A DNA stretch of 64,000 nucleotides from Modestobacter sp. DSM 44400 (GTDB lineage: Bacteria; Actinomycetota; Actinomycetes; Mycobacteriales; Geodermatophilaceae): positions 62,001 through 126,000 of the forward strand of contig NZ_FNOZ01000001.1 in NCBI RefSeq assembly GCF_900107175.1, in the 5' to 3' direction. Shown piece by piece: positions 33,691-42,902 of the stretch; the first letter of the stretch is position 1, and each line of letters opens with the position of its first letter. A program made the translations under genes and the position numbers. Below the pieces are notes generated by a model. It did no database searches and was not told the DNA's origin. It was given only the letters and a program-made list of their open reading frames with translations.

Positions 33691-33729
33691 GGGCAACGGC
33701 TCGACGACCGTCCGGGACGGCCGTTGGCC
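33691..33729. terminator. hairpin after the DUF3152 gene
   Basis: Arms GGGCAACGGC and GCCGTTGGCC (9 of 10 pair) enclose an inner CCGTC/GACGG stem. It lies 27 bp past the DUF3152 stop, upstream of moeZ. The remaining gap to moeZ shows no gene or clear promoter. Confidence 0.55.
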
Positions 33730-33755
33730 GCAGTGTCATCCGAAGGATGGCGATA

Positions 33756-34763
33756 TCACGGATAGGGCCAGGCGTTCTTCGTGCACCCCTGCAGACCGAG
33801 GGTCTGCTGTTCCATGACCGGAGCGACCCGGCCGGGACCGGAGCACTGCTCATGGCCGTGGCCGAGCGCGTGCCCGACCTCGTGGTTCACCACGTACTGT
33901 CGGTAGGTGGCAATGTCCCCGGCGTAGTCGGGAACGGCGGTCTCCCAGCGGGCCAGGTTGATGACGGCGCGCTCGCCGTACCGGCAGGATGTGTAGCCGC
34001 CGGTGCCCACGCCGGGGCAGTACGTCTCCATGGAGGCGGGGCTGACCAGGCTCACCCGGAAGTCGTAGGACCCGGCCGCGGCCTCGGCGGCGCCGACCCG
34101 CTGGAAGGACATCTGCCCGCCGCTGCCCCATGACCGGGCGTCTCCGAGGGTGGCGACGACCGCGTCGGCGAACCCGGCGTCGTCGACGCCGACGCCGTCC
34201 TCGACCTCGACGACGAACCGCTCCAGCGGCCCGCTGCCCAGCACCGGTGAGGTGCCGTCGACGACGGTGACGGTGCCCGCGCCCTGCTCGACGAAGGTCG
34301 GCGCGCTGGGCCCGACCGTCACCTCGGCGGTGGGCCGGCCCTCCCCCTCGGCGACCTGCGGGTCGGCCGTCGTGGCGAGTGCGGTCGGAACGGGTGCGGT
34401 GGTGGACGGCACCGCGGGCTGCGCGGCGGCGGCGGTGTCGGCGCGGCCGGCGGTGTCCTGGGCGTTGGTGGCCGCGACGTCGACGAGGGCGACCAGGGTG
34501 GCCGCGGTGAGCACCGGGATGGCGTAGGCCCGCCAGCCGTAGCGGTGGACGAAGCGGCGGACCCGGCCGGTGGGCAGGTCGTGCGCGCCCTGCCGTCCCC
34601 GGCCGACCGGGTCCCGGCTGGCGACCAGCGGCTGACCCGGGCGCGAGGACCCGCGGGGGTCGGCGGCACGGTCCGGACGGGGCACGCCGGTCAGGCTCTC
34701 ACGGGGGGTCACCGGGCCGGGGCACCTCGGCGCAGGCGGTGCGGCGTCGGACGATCCCGTCAC
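33756..34763 (-). CDS. DUF3152 extracytoplasmic zincin
   Basis: 335 residues. A Pro/Arg-rich cytoplasmic segment (1-75) precedes one membrane helix (about 79-98), a Thr/Ala linker, and a metzincin-like domain with HEVGHALGHGHEQC (His294, Glu295, His298, His304). A metallopeptidase role outside the membrane follows from the motif; the substrate is unknown. The last Cys pair may form a disulfide. Rv3207c is the positional counterpart. The start is GTG 34763, 50 bp after the upstream hydrolase stop. Confidence 0.87.
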   Translation of the reverse strand: MTGSSDAAPPAPRCPGPVTPRESLTGVPRPDRAADPRGSSRPGQPLVASRDPVGRGRQGAHDLPTGRVRRFVHRYGWRAYAIPVLTAATLVALVDVAATNAQDTAGRADTAAAAQPAVPSTTAPVPTALATTADPQVAEGEGRPTAEVTVGPSAPTFVEQGAGTVTVVDGTSPVLGSGPLERFVVEVEDGVGVDDAGFADAVVATLGDARSWGSGGQMSFQRVGAAEAAAGSYDFRVSLVSPASMETYCPGVGTGGYTSCRYGERAVINLARWETAVPDYAGDIATYRQYVVNHEVGHALGHGHEQCSGPGRVAPVMEQQTLGLQGCTKNAWPYP

Positions 34764-34813
34764 ACGGGCCCCGCCCGGCTCGCCCGCGGACGCCGCCGAC
34801 CGGGCCGGACAGC

Positions 34814-35866
34814 TCAGACCGCGGCCGCGGCCCCCGGCTCGGCCGGGCTGCCGATGCTGTCCGCGAGGACGTCCGCGGCGGTGGTGGCGGCGTGCTCGGC
34901 GAGCCCCAGCACCACCCGGGCGGTCGCCTCCGGCGCCTCGAGCATCGCCAGGTGACCTACCCCGGGCTGCATCTGCAACCGGGCGTCGGGCAGCGCGGCG
35001 GCCAGCCGCGGCGCCAGCCGCGGGTCGACCAACCGGTCCCGGTCGCCCCACACCACCAGCGTGGGCATTCGCACCGAGCGGGCCATCCGCCAGGCGTTCG
35101 CCCGGCCGAACCGCAGGTAGGAGGTCATCATCCCGCGCAGGCTGCGGGTCAGGGCCTGCCCGGCCCAGGGCTGCTCGTCACGCCGGCGCATCTCCTCGAT
35201 GGCCTCCTCGAGCCGGGCCGGGGGAACGGCGTCGGGGTTGCCGAAGCACATCCGCACGAGCCCGCGCACCCGCTGCTCGGCGCTCACACCGGCCAGCCGC
35301 TTCTCCGCCAGGGCGGGCACCCCGGGCAGCAGCACGAGGGTGATCGCCCGGTCGAAGGCCGCCGGCACCCGGTACACCGGCATGGCCGGGGAGATGAGCG
35401 TCAGCGTCGCGACCAGGTCGGGTCGTCGGGCGGCGCCCCACAGGCTGACCAGTCCGCCGAGGGAGTTGCCGAGCAGGTGCACCGGGCGACCGCGGCCGGG
35501 ACCAGGGCGGTCGACCACCCACTCGAGCAGGTCCACGACCGCCTGGACGTGCCGGGCGATGGAGTAGCCGCCCCGCGACGGCGGTTCGGACTCCCCGAAA
35601 CCCGGGAGGTCCAGGGCCCAGCCCTCGAACCGGACGGCGAGCAGGGCGGCGAGGTCGGTCCAGTTGGTGGAGGCGCCGCCCAGGCCATGGACGTACAGCG
35701 CCCGCTCCACCGGTGCATCCTCGGAACCGCCTTCGACCGGTCCCGTCCACGGGGTGTAACGGACGAACACCGGCCCCCCGCTCAGGACCACCTGCTTTCC
35801 GGGCCAGGGCGGCACCAGGGCGCCCAGCCGCGGCAGGGGCATCGTGGATTCGGGGGCGGCAGGCAC
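34814..35866 (-). CDS. alpha/beta hydrolase (LipV-like position)
   Basis: About 350 residues. HGLGG (60-64) forms the oxyanion hole, GNSLGG holds nucleophile Ser135, the acid is in WGDRDRLVDP and the His in GVGHLAML. It is an esterase or lipase of unknown substrate. The start is GTG 35866, with TACCGT 7 nt upstream; ATG 35842 is a shorter option. It is divergent from the TetR gene with only 66 bp between starts, so TetR may control it. Confidence 0.87.
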   Translation of the reverse strand: MPAAPESTMPLPRLGALVPPWPGKQVVLSGGPVFVRYTPWTGPVEGGSEDAPVERALYVHGLGGASTNWTDLAALLAVRFEGWALDLPGFGESEPPSRGGYSIARHVQAVVDLLEWVVDRPGPGRGRPVHLLGNSLGGLVSLWGAARRPDLVATLTLISPAMPVYRVPAAFDRAITLVLLPGVPALAEKRLAGVSAEQRVRGLVRMCFGNPDAVPPARLEEAIEEMRRRDEQPWAGQALTRSLRGMMTSYLRFGRANAWRMARSVRMPTLVVWGDRDRLVDPRLAPRLAAALPDARLQMQPGVGHLAMLEAPEATARVVLGLAEHAATTAADVLADSIGSPAEPGAAAAV

Positions 35867-35873
35867 CACGACG

Positions 35874-35879
35874 ACGGTA
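35874..35879 (-). promoter_or_regulatory. -10 box of the hydrolase gene
   Basis: TACCGT on the minus strand, seven bases before GTG 35866. A TAGAGT box for the divergent TetR gene lies at 35918-35923. Confidence 0.45.
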
Positions 35880-35932
35880 GTCGCACCGCGCGAGCGGCCG
35901 CCGGGGTCATGCGCCGGTAGAGTCGCTGCGCC

Positions 35933-36586
35933 ATGCACCCCAGCCGACCCGTACCCGCGCCGCCGGCCAGCCGTCGCACGTCCCGACTGCCCCGCGGCGC
36001 CCGCCGCCAGCAGCTGCTGCGTGCCGCTCAGGACGTGTTCGTCGCCCAGGGTTTCCACGCCGCCGCGATGGACGACATCGCCGACCGGGCCGGGGTGAGC
36101 AAGCCCGTCCTGTACCAGCACTTCCCGGGCAAGCGGGAGCTCTACCTGGCACTGCTGGAGCAGCAGGTCGCCGAGCTGACCGACCGGGTCCGCCAGGCGA
36201 TGGCCGGCACCGAGGACAAACGCGAACGGGTCGACGGCGCGGTCGGCGCCTACTTCGACTTCATCGACGCCGACGGCGAGGCCTTCCGGCTCGTCTTCGA
36301 GTCCGACCTGCGCAACGACGCCGGGGTGCGACAGGTCGTCGAGGACGGTGTACGCCACTGCATCGAGGCGATCGCCGAGGTCATCGCCGTGGAGACCGGC
36401 GCGGACCCGGAGCGCTCGCTGCTGCTGTCCGCGGGCATGACCGGGCTGGCCGAGAGCAGCGCCCGCTGGTGGCTGGCCGGCAAGGGCACGCTGTCCCGCG
36501 ACGAGGCGGTGTCGCTGATGTCCGCACTGGCCTGGCGCGGCATGTCAGGTTTCCCGCGCCGCGACGGCGACCCCGCGGGTGACTGA
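35933..36586 (+). CDS. TetR family regulator
   Basis: 217 residues. The HTH spans about 22-66 (RRQQLLRAAQDVFVAQGF ... DRAGVSKPVLYQHFPGK), followed by a helical ligand domain. Rv3208 sits here in M. tuberculosis. A TAGAGT -10 lies 9 nt before ATG, giving a very short leader. Likely targets are its own promoter and the divergent hydrolase; the ligand is unknown. Confidence 0.9.
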   Translation: MHPSRPVPAPPASRRTSRLPRGARRQQLLRAAQDVFVAQGFHAAAMDDIADRAGVSKPVLYQHFPGKRELYLALLEQQVAELTDRVRQAMAGTEDKRERVDGAVGAYFDFIDADGEAFRLVFESDLRNDAGVRQVVEDGVRHCIEAIAEVIAVETGADPERSLLLSAGMTGLAESSARWWLAGKGTLSRDEAVSLMSALAWRGMSGFPRRDGDPAGD

Positions 36587-36698
36587 CAATCCGCCCGGCG
36601 GGCTCCGTTCGCTGAGGGCGCACCCGCCGCGGCAGGTCCGCCCCGCCGCGCTGCACTAGCGTGGGCAACAGCAGTCCGACCAGAGGAGGCATCCCCGC

Positions 36699-36929
36699 GT
36701 GGAAGTAAAGATCGGTGTCCAACACTCCCCCCGCGAGCTGGTCATCGACAGCCCCAAGACGCCGGACGAGATCGCGGCCGAGGTGTCCAAGGCGATGACC
36801 GGTTCCAAGGACGGCCTGCTCACGCTGGTCGACGAACGCGGCCGCCGCATCGTCGTCCCGACCGACCGGATCGCCTACGTCGAGATCGCCGAGGCCGACT
36901 CACGGCGCGTGGGCTTCATCGCCGGCTGA
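36699..36929 (+). CDS. DUF3107 small protein (TB9.4-like)
   Basis: 76 residues, the full family length, starting MEVKIGVQHSPRELVIDS and containing VDERGRRIVVPTDRIAYVEI. The fold is a small beta-rich domain; the function is unknown although the gene is strongly conserved in actinobacteria (Rv3208A). AGGAGG precedes GTG 36699 by 9 nt. Confidence 0.92.
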   Translation: MEVKIGVQHSPRELVIDSPKTPDEIAAEVSKAMTGSKDGLLTLVDERGRRIVVPTDRIAYVEIAEADSRRVGFIAG

Positions 36930-36941
36930 GCCGTACACGTC

Positions 36942-36959
36942 GCGATCCTTCCGGATCGC
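36942..36959. terminator. hairpin after the DUF3107 gene
   Basis: GCGATCC-TTCC-GGATCGC, a perfect 7-bp stem with tetraloop, starts 12 nt after the stop. Confidence 0.6.
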
Positions 36960-36989
36960 ACCGCGGCCAGGTGACGTTCCCGGCTGAGC

Positions 36990-37025
36990 GGAGTCCCTTC
37001 CCGTAACGCCTCGGGGAGGGGCTCC
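36990..37025. terminator. second hairpin between convergent genes
   Basis: Arms GGAGTCCCTTCCC and GGGAGGGGCTCC pair imperfectly around GTAACGCCTC. It probably serves the minus-strand ferritin-like gene. Confidence 0.45.
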
Positions 37026-37066
37026 TCCCTCCCGTCGGCGTGACTACGGTTTCGCCGGATCTCTCT

Positions 37067-37717
37067 CTACGGGTTGAGGCCGAGCGCCTGCATACGGGCG
37101 CTGTGCGCGGTGGTGATCCGGGTCAGCAACTCGCCGACACCGGCCAGGGAGCCGGTGCCGGTGACGATCAGCTCGGCCAGCCGGTCGTGCTCGGCGATGA
37201 CCGCCTGCGACTGCGTCAGCGCCTCGCCGACCAGCCGCCGGGCCCACAGTGCCAACCGCCCCGCGACCGCCCGGTCGGCCACGATCGCGGCCCGCACCTC
37301 ACGGACGGCGAAGTCCGCGTGGCCGCTGTCGGCCAGCACCTCATCGACCAGCGCGTGGTCGGGCTGGGGCAGGAACGCGGCGATCTCGCGGTAGAAGTCG
37401 GTGGCCAGCCCGTCGCCGACGTAGGCCTTGACCAGGCCCTCGAGCCAGGTGCTGGCGCGGGTCCCGTCGTGGAAGGCGTCCAGCGGGGCGACGAAGGGCA
37501 CCATCGCCTCGACCGGGGTCACGCCCAGCTCCCGCAGCCGCGCGGTCACCCGCTCGTGGTGGGCGACCTGGGCGGCGGCCATCCGGGCCAGCGCGGCCCG
37601 GCCGTCCAGCGTCGGGGCCAGCCGGGCGTCCTCGGCCAACCGGTCGAAGGCGGTGAGCTCGGCGTAGGCCAGCACGCCCAGCAGCTCGACGACGGCTCGC
37701 TGGTCGACCCCGGCCAT
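37067..37717 (-). CDS. ferritin-like, MiaE-type diiron protein
   Basis: 216 residues, a helical bundle with AYAELTAFDRLAEDA (first Glu ligand) and AAAQVAHHERVTARL (His/Glu ligands), repeated later as LVGEALTQSQAVIAEHDRL. It belongs with the MiaE-like ferritin-fold proteins (Rv3210c by position). tRNA hydroxylation is the named activity of MiaE but is not established for this branch. ATG 37717 has GAGGAGGGCCGG upstream. Confidence 0.85.
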   Translation of the reverse strand: MAGVDQRAVVELLGVLAYAELTAFDRLAEDARLAPTLDGRAALARMAAAQVAHHERVTARLRELGVTPVEAMVPFVAPLDAFHDGTRASTWLEGLVKAYVGDGLATDFYREIAAFLPQPDHALVDEVLADSGHADFAVREVRAAIVADRAVAGRLALWARRLVGEALTQSQAVIAEHDRLAELIVTGTGSLAGVGELLTRITTAHSARMQALGLNP

Positions 37718-37818
37718 CCGGCCCTCCTCGGCACTCCTGCGGCGACGGCGGCCTCCCCGGGCGGCGCCCGGGCCGGTGTCACACGGCGGTGCAGCCGAGG
37801 CTAACGGGCTGATCAGGC

Positions 37819-37824
37819 TACGAT
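37819..37824 (+). promoter_or_regulatory. probable -10 box of the DEAD-helicase gene
   Basis: TACGAT in the gap between the divergent MiaE-like and helicase genes. If used, the mRNA would have a leader of about 180 nt before ATG 38013. I see no ORF with an RBS in that leader. Confidence 0.4.
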
Positions 37825-38012
37825 GGAATCGGCGGACCGTCAGGTTCGTTCCGATCAAGCAAGTCCCTGTGCGCTGATGACCGCTGGATCTCCTCCTCGA
37901 GACCGGCCCTCTGGGGCCGTCTCCCGGGCAGTCTGCACCTCGACGCCCGGTCTGCTGGCCGCGTCGGCGCTTGGATCGACCATCCCGGAACCGACCCCGG
38001 GCCCAGCGAACG

Positions 38013-39776
38013 ATGTCGGGAAACGCCCTCCCGGGCACCGACGACGCGCTGGTCCCCCACCAGACCGAGGCGAGAGAACTGACCTCCACCGAGCACACCA
38101 CCGAGAACGCCCCCACCACCCCCGATCTCGAGCACGCCGAGACCGGCGCGCCCGCGCCCGAGCAGCTCGAGTCCGTGATCGAGGAGCTGGGCGGCGCACC
38201 CGTCGCCACCGACAGCCCGCTGTTCAGCGACTTCGACGTGCACGCCGACGTCGTCGCCGCGCTGGCCGAGGTCGGGATCACCCGCACCTTCGCCATCCAG
38301 GAGCTCACCCTCCCGCTGGCGCTGGCCGGCCACGACCTCATCGGTCAGGCCCGCACCGGCACAGGCAAGACCCTGGGCTTCGGCGTCCCGATGCTGCAGC
38401 GCGTCGTCCCGCCGGCCGAGGGCGGCGACGGCGTCCCGCAGTCGCTGGTCGTCGTCCCCACCCGTGAGCTGTGCGTGCAGGTCTCCCGCGACCTGGCCGC
38501 CGCCGGCGCGAAGCGGGGCATTCGGGTGCAGGCCATCTACGGCGGCCGGGCCTACGAGCCGCAGGTCCAGGCGCTGCAGGGTGGCGTCGAGATCGTCGTC
38601 GGCACGCCGGGCCGGCTGCTGGACCTCGCCCAGCAGGGCCACCTGATCCTGGGCAAGGTGAAGGTGCTGGTCCTCGACGAGGCCGACGAGATGCTCGACC
38701 TGGGCTTCCTGCCCGACATCGAGCGCGTGCTGCAGATGGTCCCGGACAAGCGGCAGACGATGCTGTTCTCCGCGACGATGCCCGGCCCGATCGTGAACCT
38801 GGCGCGGGCTTTCATGACCCAGCCGACACACATCCGGGCGCACGGCAACGACGAGGGCAGCACCGTCCCCCAGACGACGCAGTTCATCTACCGGGCTCAC
38901 AACCTAGACAAGCCCGAACTGCTCTCCCGGGTGCTGCAGTCCCGCGACCGCGGCCTGGTCATGGTGTTCTGCCGCACCAAGCGCACCGCCCAGAAGGTCG
39001 CCGACGACCTCGTGGAGCGCGGGTTCGCCGCGGCCGCCGTGCACGGTGACCTCGGGCAGGGTGCCCGCGAGCAGGCGTTGCGCGCCTTCCGCGCGGGGAA
39101 GGTCGACGTCCTGGTCGCCACCGACGTCGCCGCCCGCGGCATCGACGTCACCGGCGTCAGCCACGTCGTGAACTACCAGTGCCCGGAGGACGAGAAGACC
39201 TACGTGCACCGGATCGGCCGCACCGGCCGCGCCGGGAGCACCGGTGTCGCCGTCACCCTCGTCGACTGGGACGACATTCCCCGTTGGCAGCTGATCAACA
39301 AGGCACTCGGCCTGGACTTCGCCGAGCCGCCGGAGACGTACTCCACTTCGCCGTGGGTCTGCACCGACCTCGACGTCCCGGAGACCGCCACCGGCCGGCT
39401 GCCGCGCTCACAGCGCACCCGTGAGGGCCTCGGTGCCGAGACGCTGGAGGACCTCGGGGAGACCGGCAAGCGCCAGCGCACCGGCGGCGCCGGAGTTGGC
39501 CGCGCCGGAGGCAACCACTCCGGCCCGGGCCGCGACGGCGGCGCTGCAGCCGAGGCGACCGAGTCCTCCGCCGGTCCCCCCAAGAGCCGGCCGCGTCGCC
39601 GCACCCGCGGCGCCGGCCCGGCCGCCGAGGGCGCTGCCGCAGCCAGTGACGCGCCGGTGAGCGCCCCGTCGGCCGCCACGGGCGAGTCCGGCGAGTCCGG
39701 CGAGTCCGGCAGCAAGCCCCGCCGCCGTCGCCGCCGGGGTGGCTCCGGTCGCGGCGGTTCCGAGTCCGCCGCCTGA
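38013..39776 (+). CDS. DEAD-box RNA helicase (RhlE-like)
   Basis: 587 residues. An acidic N-terminal extension (1-68) leads into the SF2 core: Q motif near FAIQELTLP, ARTGTGKT (113-120), PTRELCVQ, VLDEADEML, FSATMP and HRIGRTGRAG. The C-terminal 130 residues are Gly/Ser/Arg-rich (with a GES triplet repeat), an RNA-binding tail. It remodels RNA, likely in cold or ribosome-assembly stress. Rv3211 is the positional counterpart. No good RBS precedes the ATG. Confidence 0.92.
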   Translation: MSGNALPGTDDALVPHQTEARELTSTEHTTENAPTTPDLEHAETGAPAPEQLESVIEELGGAPVATDSPLFSDFDVHADVVAALAEVGITRTFAIQELTLPLALAGHDLIGQARTGTGKTLGFGVPMLQRVVPPAEGGDGVPQSLVVVPTRELCVQVSRDLAAAGAKRGIRVQAIYGGRAYEPQVQALQGGVEIVVGTPGRLLDLAQQGHLILGKVKVLVLDEADEMLDLGFLPDIERVLQMVPDKRQTMLFSATMPGPIVNLARAFMTQPTHIRAHGNDEGSTVPQTTQFIYRAHNLDKPELLSRVLQSRDRGLVMVFCRTKRTAQKVADDLVERGFAAAAVHGDLGQGAREQALRAFRAGKVDVLVATDVAARGIDVTGVSHVVNYQCPEDEKTYVHRIGRTGRAGSTGVAVTLVDWDDIPRWQLINKALGLDFAEPPETYSTSPWVCTDLDVPETATGRLPRSQRTREGLGAETLEDLGETGKRQRTGGAGVGRAGGNHSGPGRDGGAAAEATESSAGPPKSRPRRRTRGAGPAAEGAAAASDAPVSAPSAATGESGESGESGSKPRRRRRRGGSGRGGSESAA

Positions 39777-39784
39777 TCTCCGGC

Positions 39785-40939
39785 GTGGGCGGGGGAACCC
39801 GCCGCCGCCCGCCACTGCGGGTAGCGGTCTGGACGGCTGCCGCCGTGGTGCTGGCCGTCGTCGCCGCGCTGCTCTGGCGGGGCTCGGACGCCGCGGCCAC
39901 GAGCAGCACGACCGCCGACGCCGCGTCGGTGCCCGACACCGCGCCGGCCGCCCGGCTGTCCATCAGCTGGTCGGCCGACACCGGTCCGGCACCGCGCCGG
40001 GCGGTGGAGAGCGGCCGGGCGCTGACCACGGACGCGCACGGCCTCATCATGCGCGACCCGATCACCGGCGCGGAGGCCTGGCACTACACCCGGTCCAACG
40101 CGCTGCTGTGCGACGCGACCGCGGTCAACGGGCTGGTCATCGCGGTCTTCCGCACCGCCGGCCGGTGCGACGAGGCGGTCGCCCTGCACGCCGAGACCGG
40201 GGTCCGCGCCTGGTACCGCAGCGTCAACTTCGCGGAGGACGTGCAATTCGCCAGTACGGACGGCATCGTGCTGGCCTGGGCCCCCTCGGGCCTCGCCACG
40301 CTCGACCCGAGCGGCAACAACACCCGCTGGCGGCACGCGGCCTCGACCGGTTGCCGGCTGGTGGGCGCCGACGTCGGCAGCACCGGCGTCGTCCTGCTGC
40401 AGCGGTGTCCGGACGCCGACCTCCAGGTCCAGCTGCTCGATGGGTTCTCCGGCTCGTCCACCTGGACCCGCAGCGTCGACACCGCCGGCGCCCCCACCCG
40501 GCTGGCCGGCGTGGACCGGCTCGTCGACCTCGTCATCGGCGACCGGTTGCAGGTGCTGGCCCCGGCCGACGGCACTCTCCTCCACGAGCTGCTGCTCCCC
40601 CCGCTGTCCGGGTCGTCGGCCACCCGTGAGCCGCTACAGCAGGCCGGGGCCGCCGACGCCGCCCTCGTGTGGGTCCGCGGCACCGTCTACGCCCTGGACC
40701 AGACCACCGGCGCGACGCGCTGGCAGGTGCCGGCCACCGGACTGCCGTCGGTCAGCGGAGCCGACTCCCCCACCGTGCTGGTGCCCGAGGACGGCGCGCT
40801 GGTGCAGCGGTCACTCGCCGACGGCACCGATCTCAGCCGGTCGGTGCTGGTCGCCGACCTGCCGGCCGGCGGGCGCACCTCGGTCGTCGGCCCGGCCGTC
40901 GTCTACGCCACCGAGGACGCGGTGCTCGGGCTGCGCTGA
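39785..40939 (+). CDS. membrane-anchored PQQ-like beta-propeller protein
   Basis: 384 residues. One signal anchor (about 12-32) is followed by repeats of about 40 residues of the type DPITGAEAWHY, AETGVRAWYR and DQTTGATRWQV, the blades of a PQQ-binding-like propeller. Four Cys lie in the outer domain. No catalytic residues are apparent, so a scaffold or binding role is likely. Rv3212 is the counterpart. GTG 39785 lies 8 bp after the helicase stop. Confidence 0.82.
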   Translation: MGGGTRRRPPLRVAVWTAAAVVLAVVAALLWRGSDAAATSSTTADAASVPDTAPAARLSISWSADTGPAPRRAVESGRALTTDAHGLIMRDPITGAEAWHYTRSNALLCDATAVNGLVIAVFRTAGRCDEAVALHAETGVRAWYRSVNFAEDVQFASTDGIVLAWAPSGLATLDPSGNNTRWRHAASTGCRLVGADVGSTGVVLLQRCPDADLQVQLLDGFSGSSTWTRSVDTAGAPTRLAGVDRLVDLVIGDRLQVLAPADGTLLHELLLPPLSGSSATREPLQQAGAADAALVWVRGTVYALDQTTGATRWQVPATGLPSVSGADSPTVLVPEDGALVQRSLADGTDLSRSVLVADLPAGGRTSVVGPAVVYATEDAVLGLR

Positions 40940-41008
40940 GCTCTCGCCCGGAACCGTGCCCGGAGCCCGTCCGGGCACGCTCTGTCGCTGCGAGGCACAC
41001 TCGGGCAC

Positions 41009-41941
41009 ATGGTCCTGCCAGGTGGCTCCGAACACACCGCCCCCGACGACCTCCGCCAGCTCGCCGCCCACCAGGCCGAAGGGGTTCCCTTCCGCGGCGG
41101 CGCTGGCGAGCTGGCCGCGCTGGACACCGGCCCGGGCACCGGGGGAACGGTGCTGCTGGTCGCCGGGTTCACCGGCAGCAAGGAGGACTTCGCTCCGCTA
41201 CTGACCCCGCTGGCCGACGCCGGACTCCGTGTCGTGGCCCTCGACCAACGCGGCCAGTACGAGTCCCCCGGCCCGGGCGACCCGGCGCAGTACACCGTCG
41301 AGGCGCTGGCCGCCGACGTGCTGGCCGTGCTGCGCCGGCTGCGCGCCGAGACCGACGGTCCCCTGCACCTGCTGGGGCACAGCTTCGGCGGTCTCGTCAC
41401 CCGCGCCGCCGTGCTCGCCGACCCGGCCGCGGTCGACTCGCTCACCCTGCTGGGCAGCGGTGCCGGGCGGCTGACCGGCCCGCGGGCCGAGCTGCTGGAC
41501 CACCTGGCCCCGCTGCTGGCGGCCGGCGGCGTACAGCTGGTTAGCGACACCCTCGAGCAGCTGGCGATGACCGACCCGCGGCGCCAGGCGGTGCCCGAGC
41601 CGACCCGGGCGTTCCTCACCGCCCGGTTCCTGCGCAACCACCCGGCCGGGCTGCAGGGCATGGCCGACGCGATGCTCGGCGAGCCGGACCGGGTCGCGGA
41701 GCTCGCCGCCACCGGGGTGCCGGTGCTGGTGGCGCACGGCGCCGCCGACGACGCCTGGACGCCGGCCGCCCAGGCGGACATGGCCCAGCGCCTCGGCGCC
41801 CGGCACGAGGTGATCGACCGCTCGGTCCACTCCCCGGCCATCGAGAACCCGGCGCGCACGCTGGCGGTGCTGCTGGACTTCTGGGGCGCGGTCGCCGCGG
41901 GGCAGGGCAGCCGCGACGACTCGGCAGAGGCGCGTCGATGA
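41009..41941 (+). CDS. alpha/beta hydrolase
   Basis: 310 residues. VAGFTGSKEDF (oxyanion loop), GHSFGG with Ser125 as nucleophile, GAADDAWTP (acid) and a C-terminal HSPAIENP (His). It is a general esterase/lipase fold. The stop overlaps the start of the DUF2236 gene by 4 nt (ATGA), so the two are co-translated. Confidence 0.88.
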   Translation: MVLPGGSEHTAPDDLRQLAAHQAEGVPFRGGAGELAALDTGPGTGGTVLLVAGFTGSKEDFAPLLTPLADAGLRVVALDQRGQYESPGPGDPAQYTVEALAADVLAVLRRLRAETDGPLHLLGHSFGGLVTRAAVLADPAAVDSLTLLGSGAGRLTGPRAELLDHLAPLLAAGGVQLVSDTLEQLAMTDPRRQAVPEPTRAFLTARFLRNHPAGLQGMADAMLGEPDRVAELAATGVPVLVAHGAADDAWTPAAQADMAQRLGARHEVIDRSVHSPAIENPARTLAVLLDFWGAVAAGQGSRDDSAEARR

Positions 41942-42810
41942 CCCGCCCGCCCTCGGTCTCCGAGTTCACCGCCGAGGAGGACCGGCTGGGGTTTTTCGGC
42001 CCCGACAGCGTCAGCTGGCGGATCCACTCCGACCCCAGCTTCTCCGTCGGCGGGATCCGCGCCCTGCTGCTGCAGGCCCTGCACCCGGTCGCCATGGACG
42101 GCGTCCACCAGTTCTCCGAGGGCTTCCGCACGAACCCGTGGCCGCGGCTGACCCGCACCGCCGAGTACGTCGCCACCCTCACCTTCGGCACCCGCCGCGA
42201 GGCCCTCCGGGCGGTGCGCCGGGTGCGCGGCATGCACGCCCCGCTCGCCGGGACGGAAGAGACGACGGGCCGCAGCTACCGGGTCGACGATCCGGACCTG
42301 TTGTTGTGGGTGCACTGCGCCGAGGTCGACTCGCTACTGTCGGTGGCCCGCCGCGCCGGGGTGCCGCTGACCGACGCGGACGCCGACCGGTACGTGGCCG
42401 AGCAGGTCGTCGCCGCCACCCTGATCGGCGTCCCGGAGGTCGATGTCCCCACCACGGTCGAGGAGCTGGCCGCCTACTTCGAGCAGGTGCGCCCCGCGCT
42501 GGCGCTGACCCCACCGGCCCGGGCCGCATACGGCTTCATCGTGCTGCCCCCCATGCCCGGCTGGGTGCAGCTGCTCACCCCCGCCCGCCCGGCGTGGGCC
42601 GGACTGGCCTCTCTCGGAGTGGCCACCCTGCCCACATGGGCGCGCCGGATGTACGGACTGCCCGCTTTCGCGCTGACCGAGCCGGCTGCCACGGCCGCGG
42701 TCAAGGCGCTGCGACAGACGGCGCTGGCCGTCCCGGCACGGGTACGGCAGAACCCGATCGTCCGTGCCGCCCGCGAGCGGGTCGCGGGGCCCGAGCTGCT
42801 CAGCGCCTGA
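41938..42810 (+). CDS. MpaB/DUF2236 family oxygenase
   Basis: 290 residues. Family landmarks: LLLQALHPVAMDGVHQFSEG with the haem/metal-associated His, LTRTAEYVATLTFGTRREA and LLLWVHCAEVDSLL. This family includes the latex-clearing protein and MpaB; an oxygenase role is inferred by family. It pairs with the hydrolase upstream, which could act on its product. Confidence 0.85.
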   Translation: MTRPPSVSEFTAEEDRLGFFGPDSVSWRIHSDPSFSVGGIRALLLQALHPVAMDGVHQFSEGFRTNPWPRLTRTAEYVATLTFGTRREALRAVRRVRGMHAPLAGTEETTGRSYRVDDPDLLLWVHCAEVDSLLSVARRAGVPLTDADADRYVAEQVVAATLIGVPEVDVPTTVEELAAYFEQVRPALALTPPARAAYGFIVLPPMPGWVQLLTPARPAWAGLASLGVATLPTWARRMYGLPAFALTEPAATAAVKALRQTALAVPARVRQNPIVRAARERVAGPELLSA

Positions 42811-42823
42811 AGAAAACCCTTCT

Positions 42824-42880
42824 CCCCGAGCCCTTCGCACGCTCAGGGCACGCCAGGAGAGGGCCGCACGACGCTCGGGG
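42824..42880. terminator. long-loop inverted repeat after the oxygenase gene
   Basis: CCCCGAGC (42824-42831) and GCTCGGGG (42873-42880) are perfectly complementary, flanked by CCTT and AAGG. The loop of 41 nt is long for a terminator. It separates the oxygenase gene from the convergent lysG remnant. Confidence 0.4.
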
Positions 42881-42902
42881 ACGCCAAGGAAGGGGCCGGG
42901 GG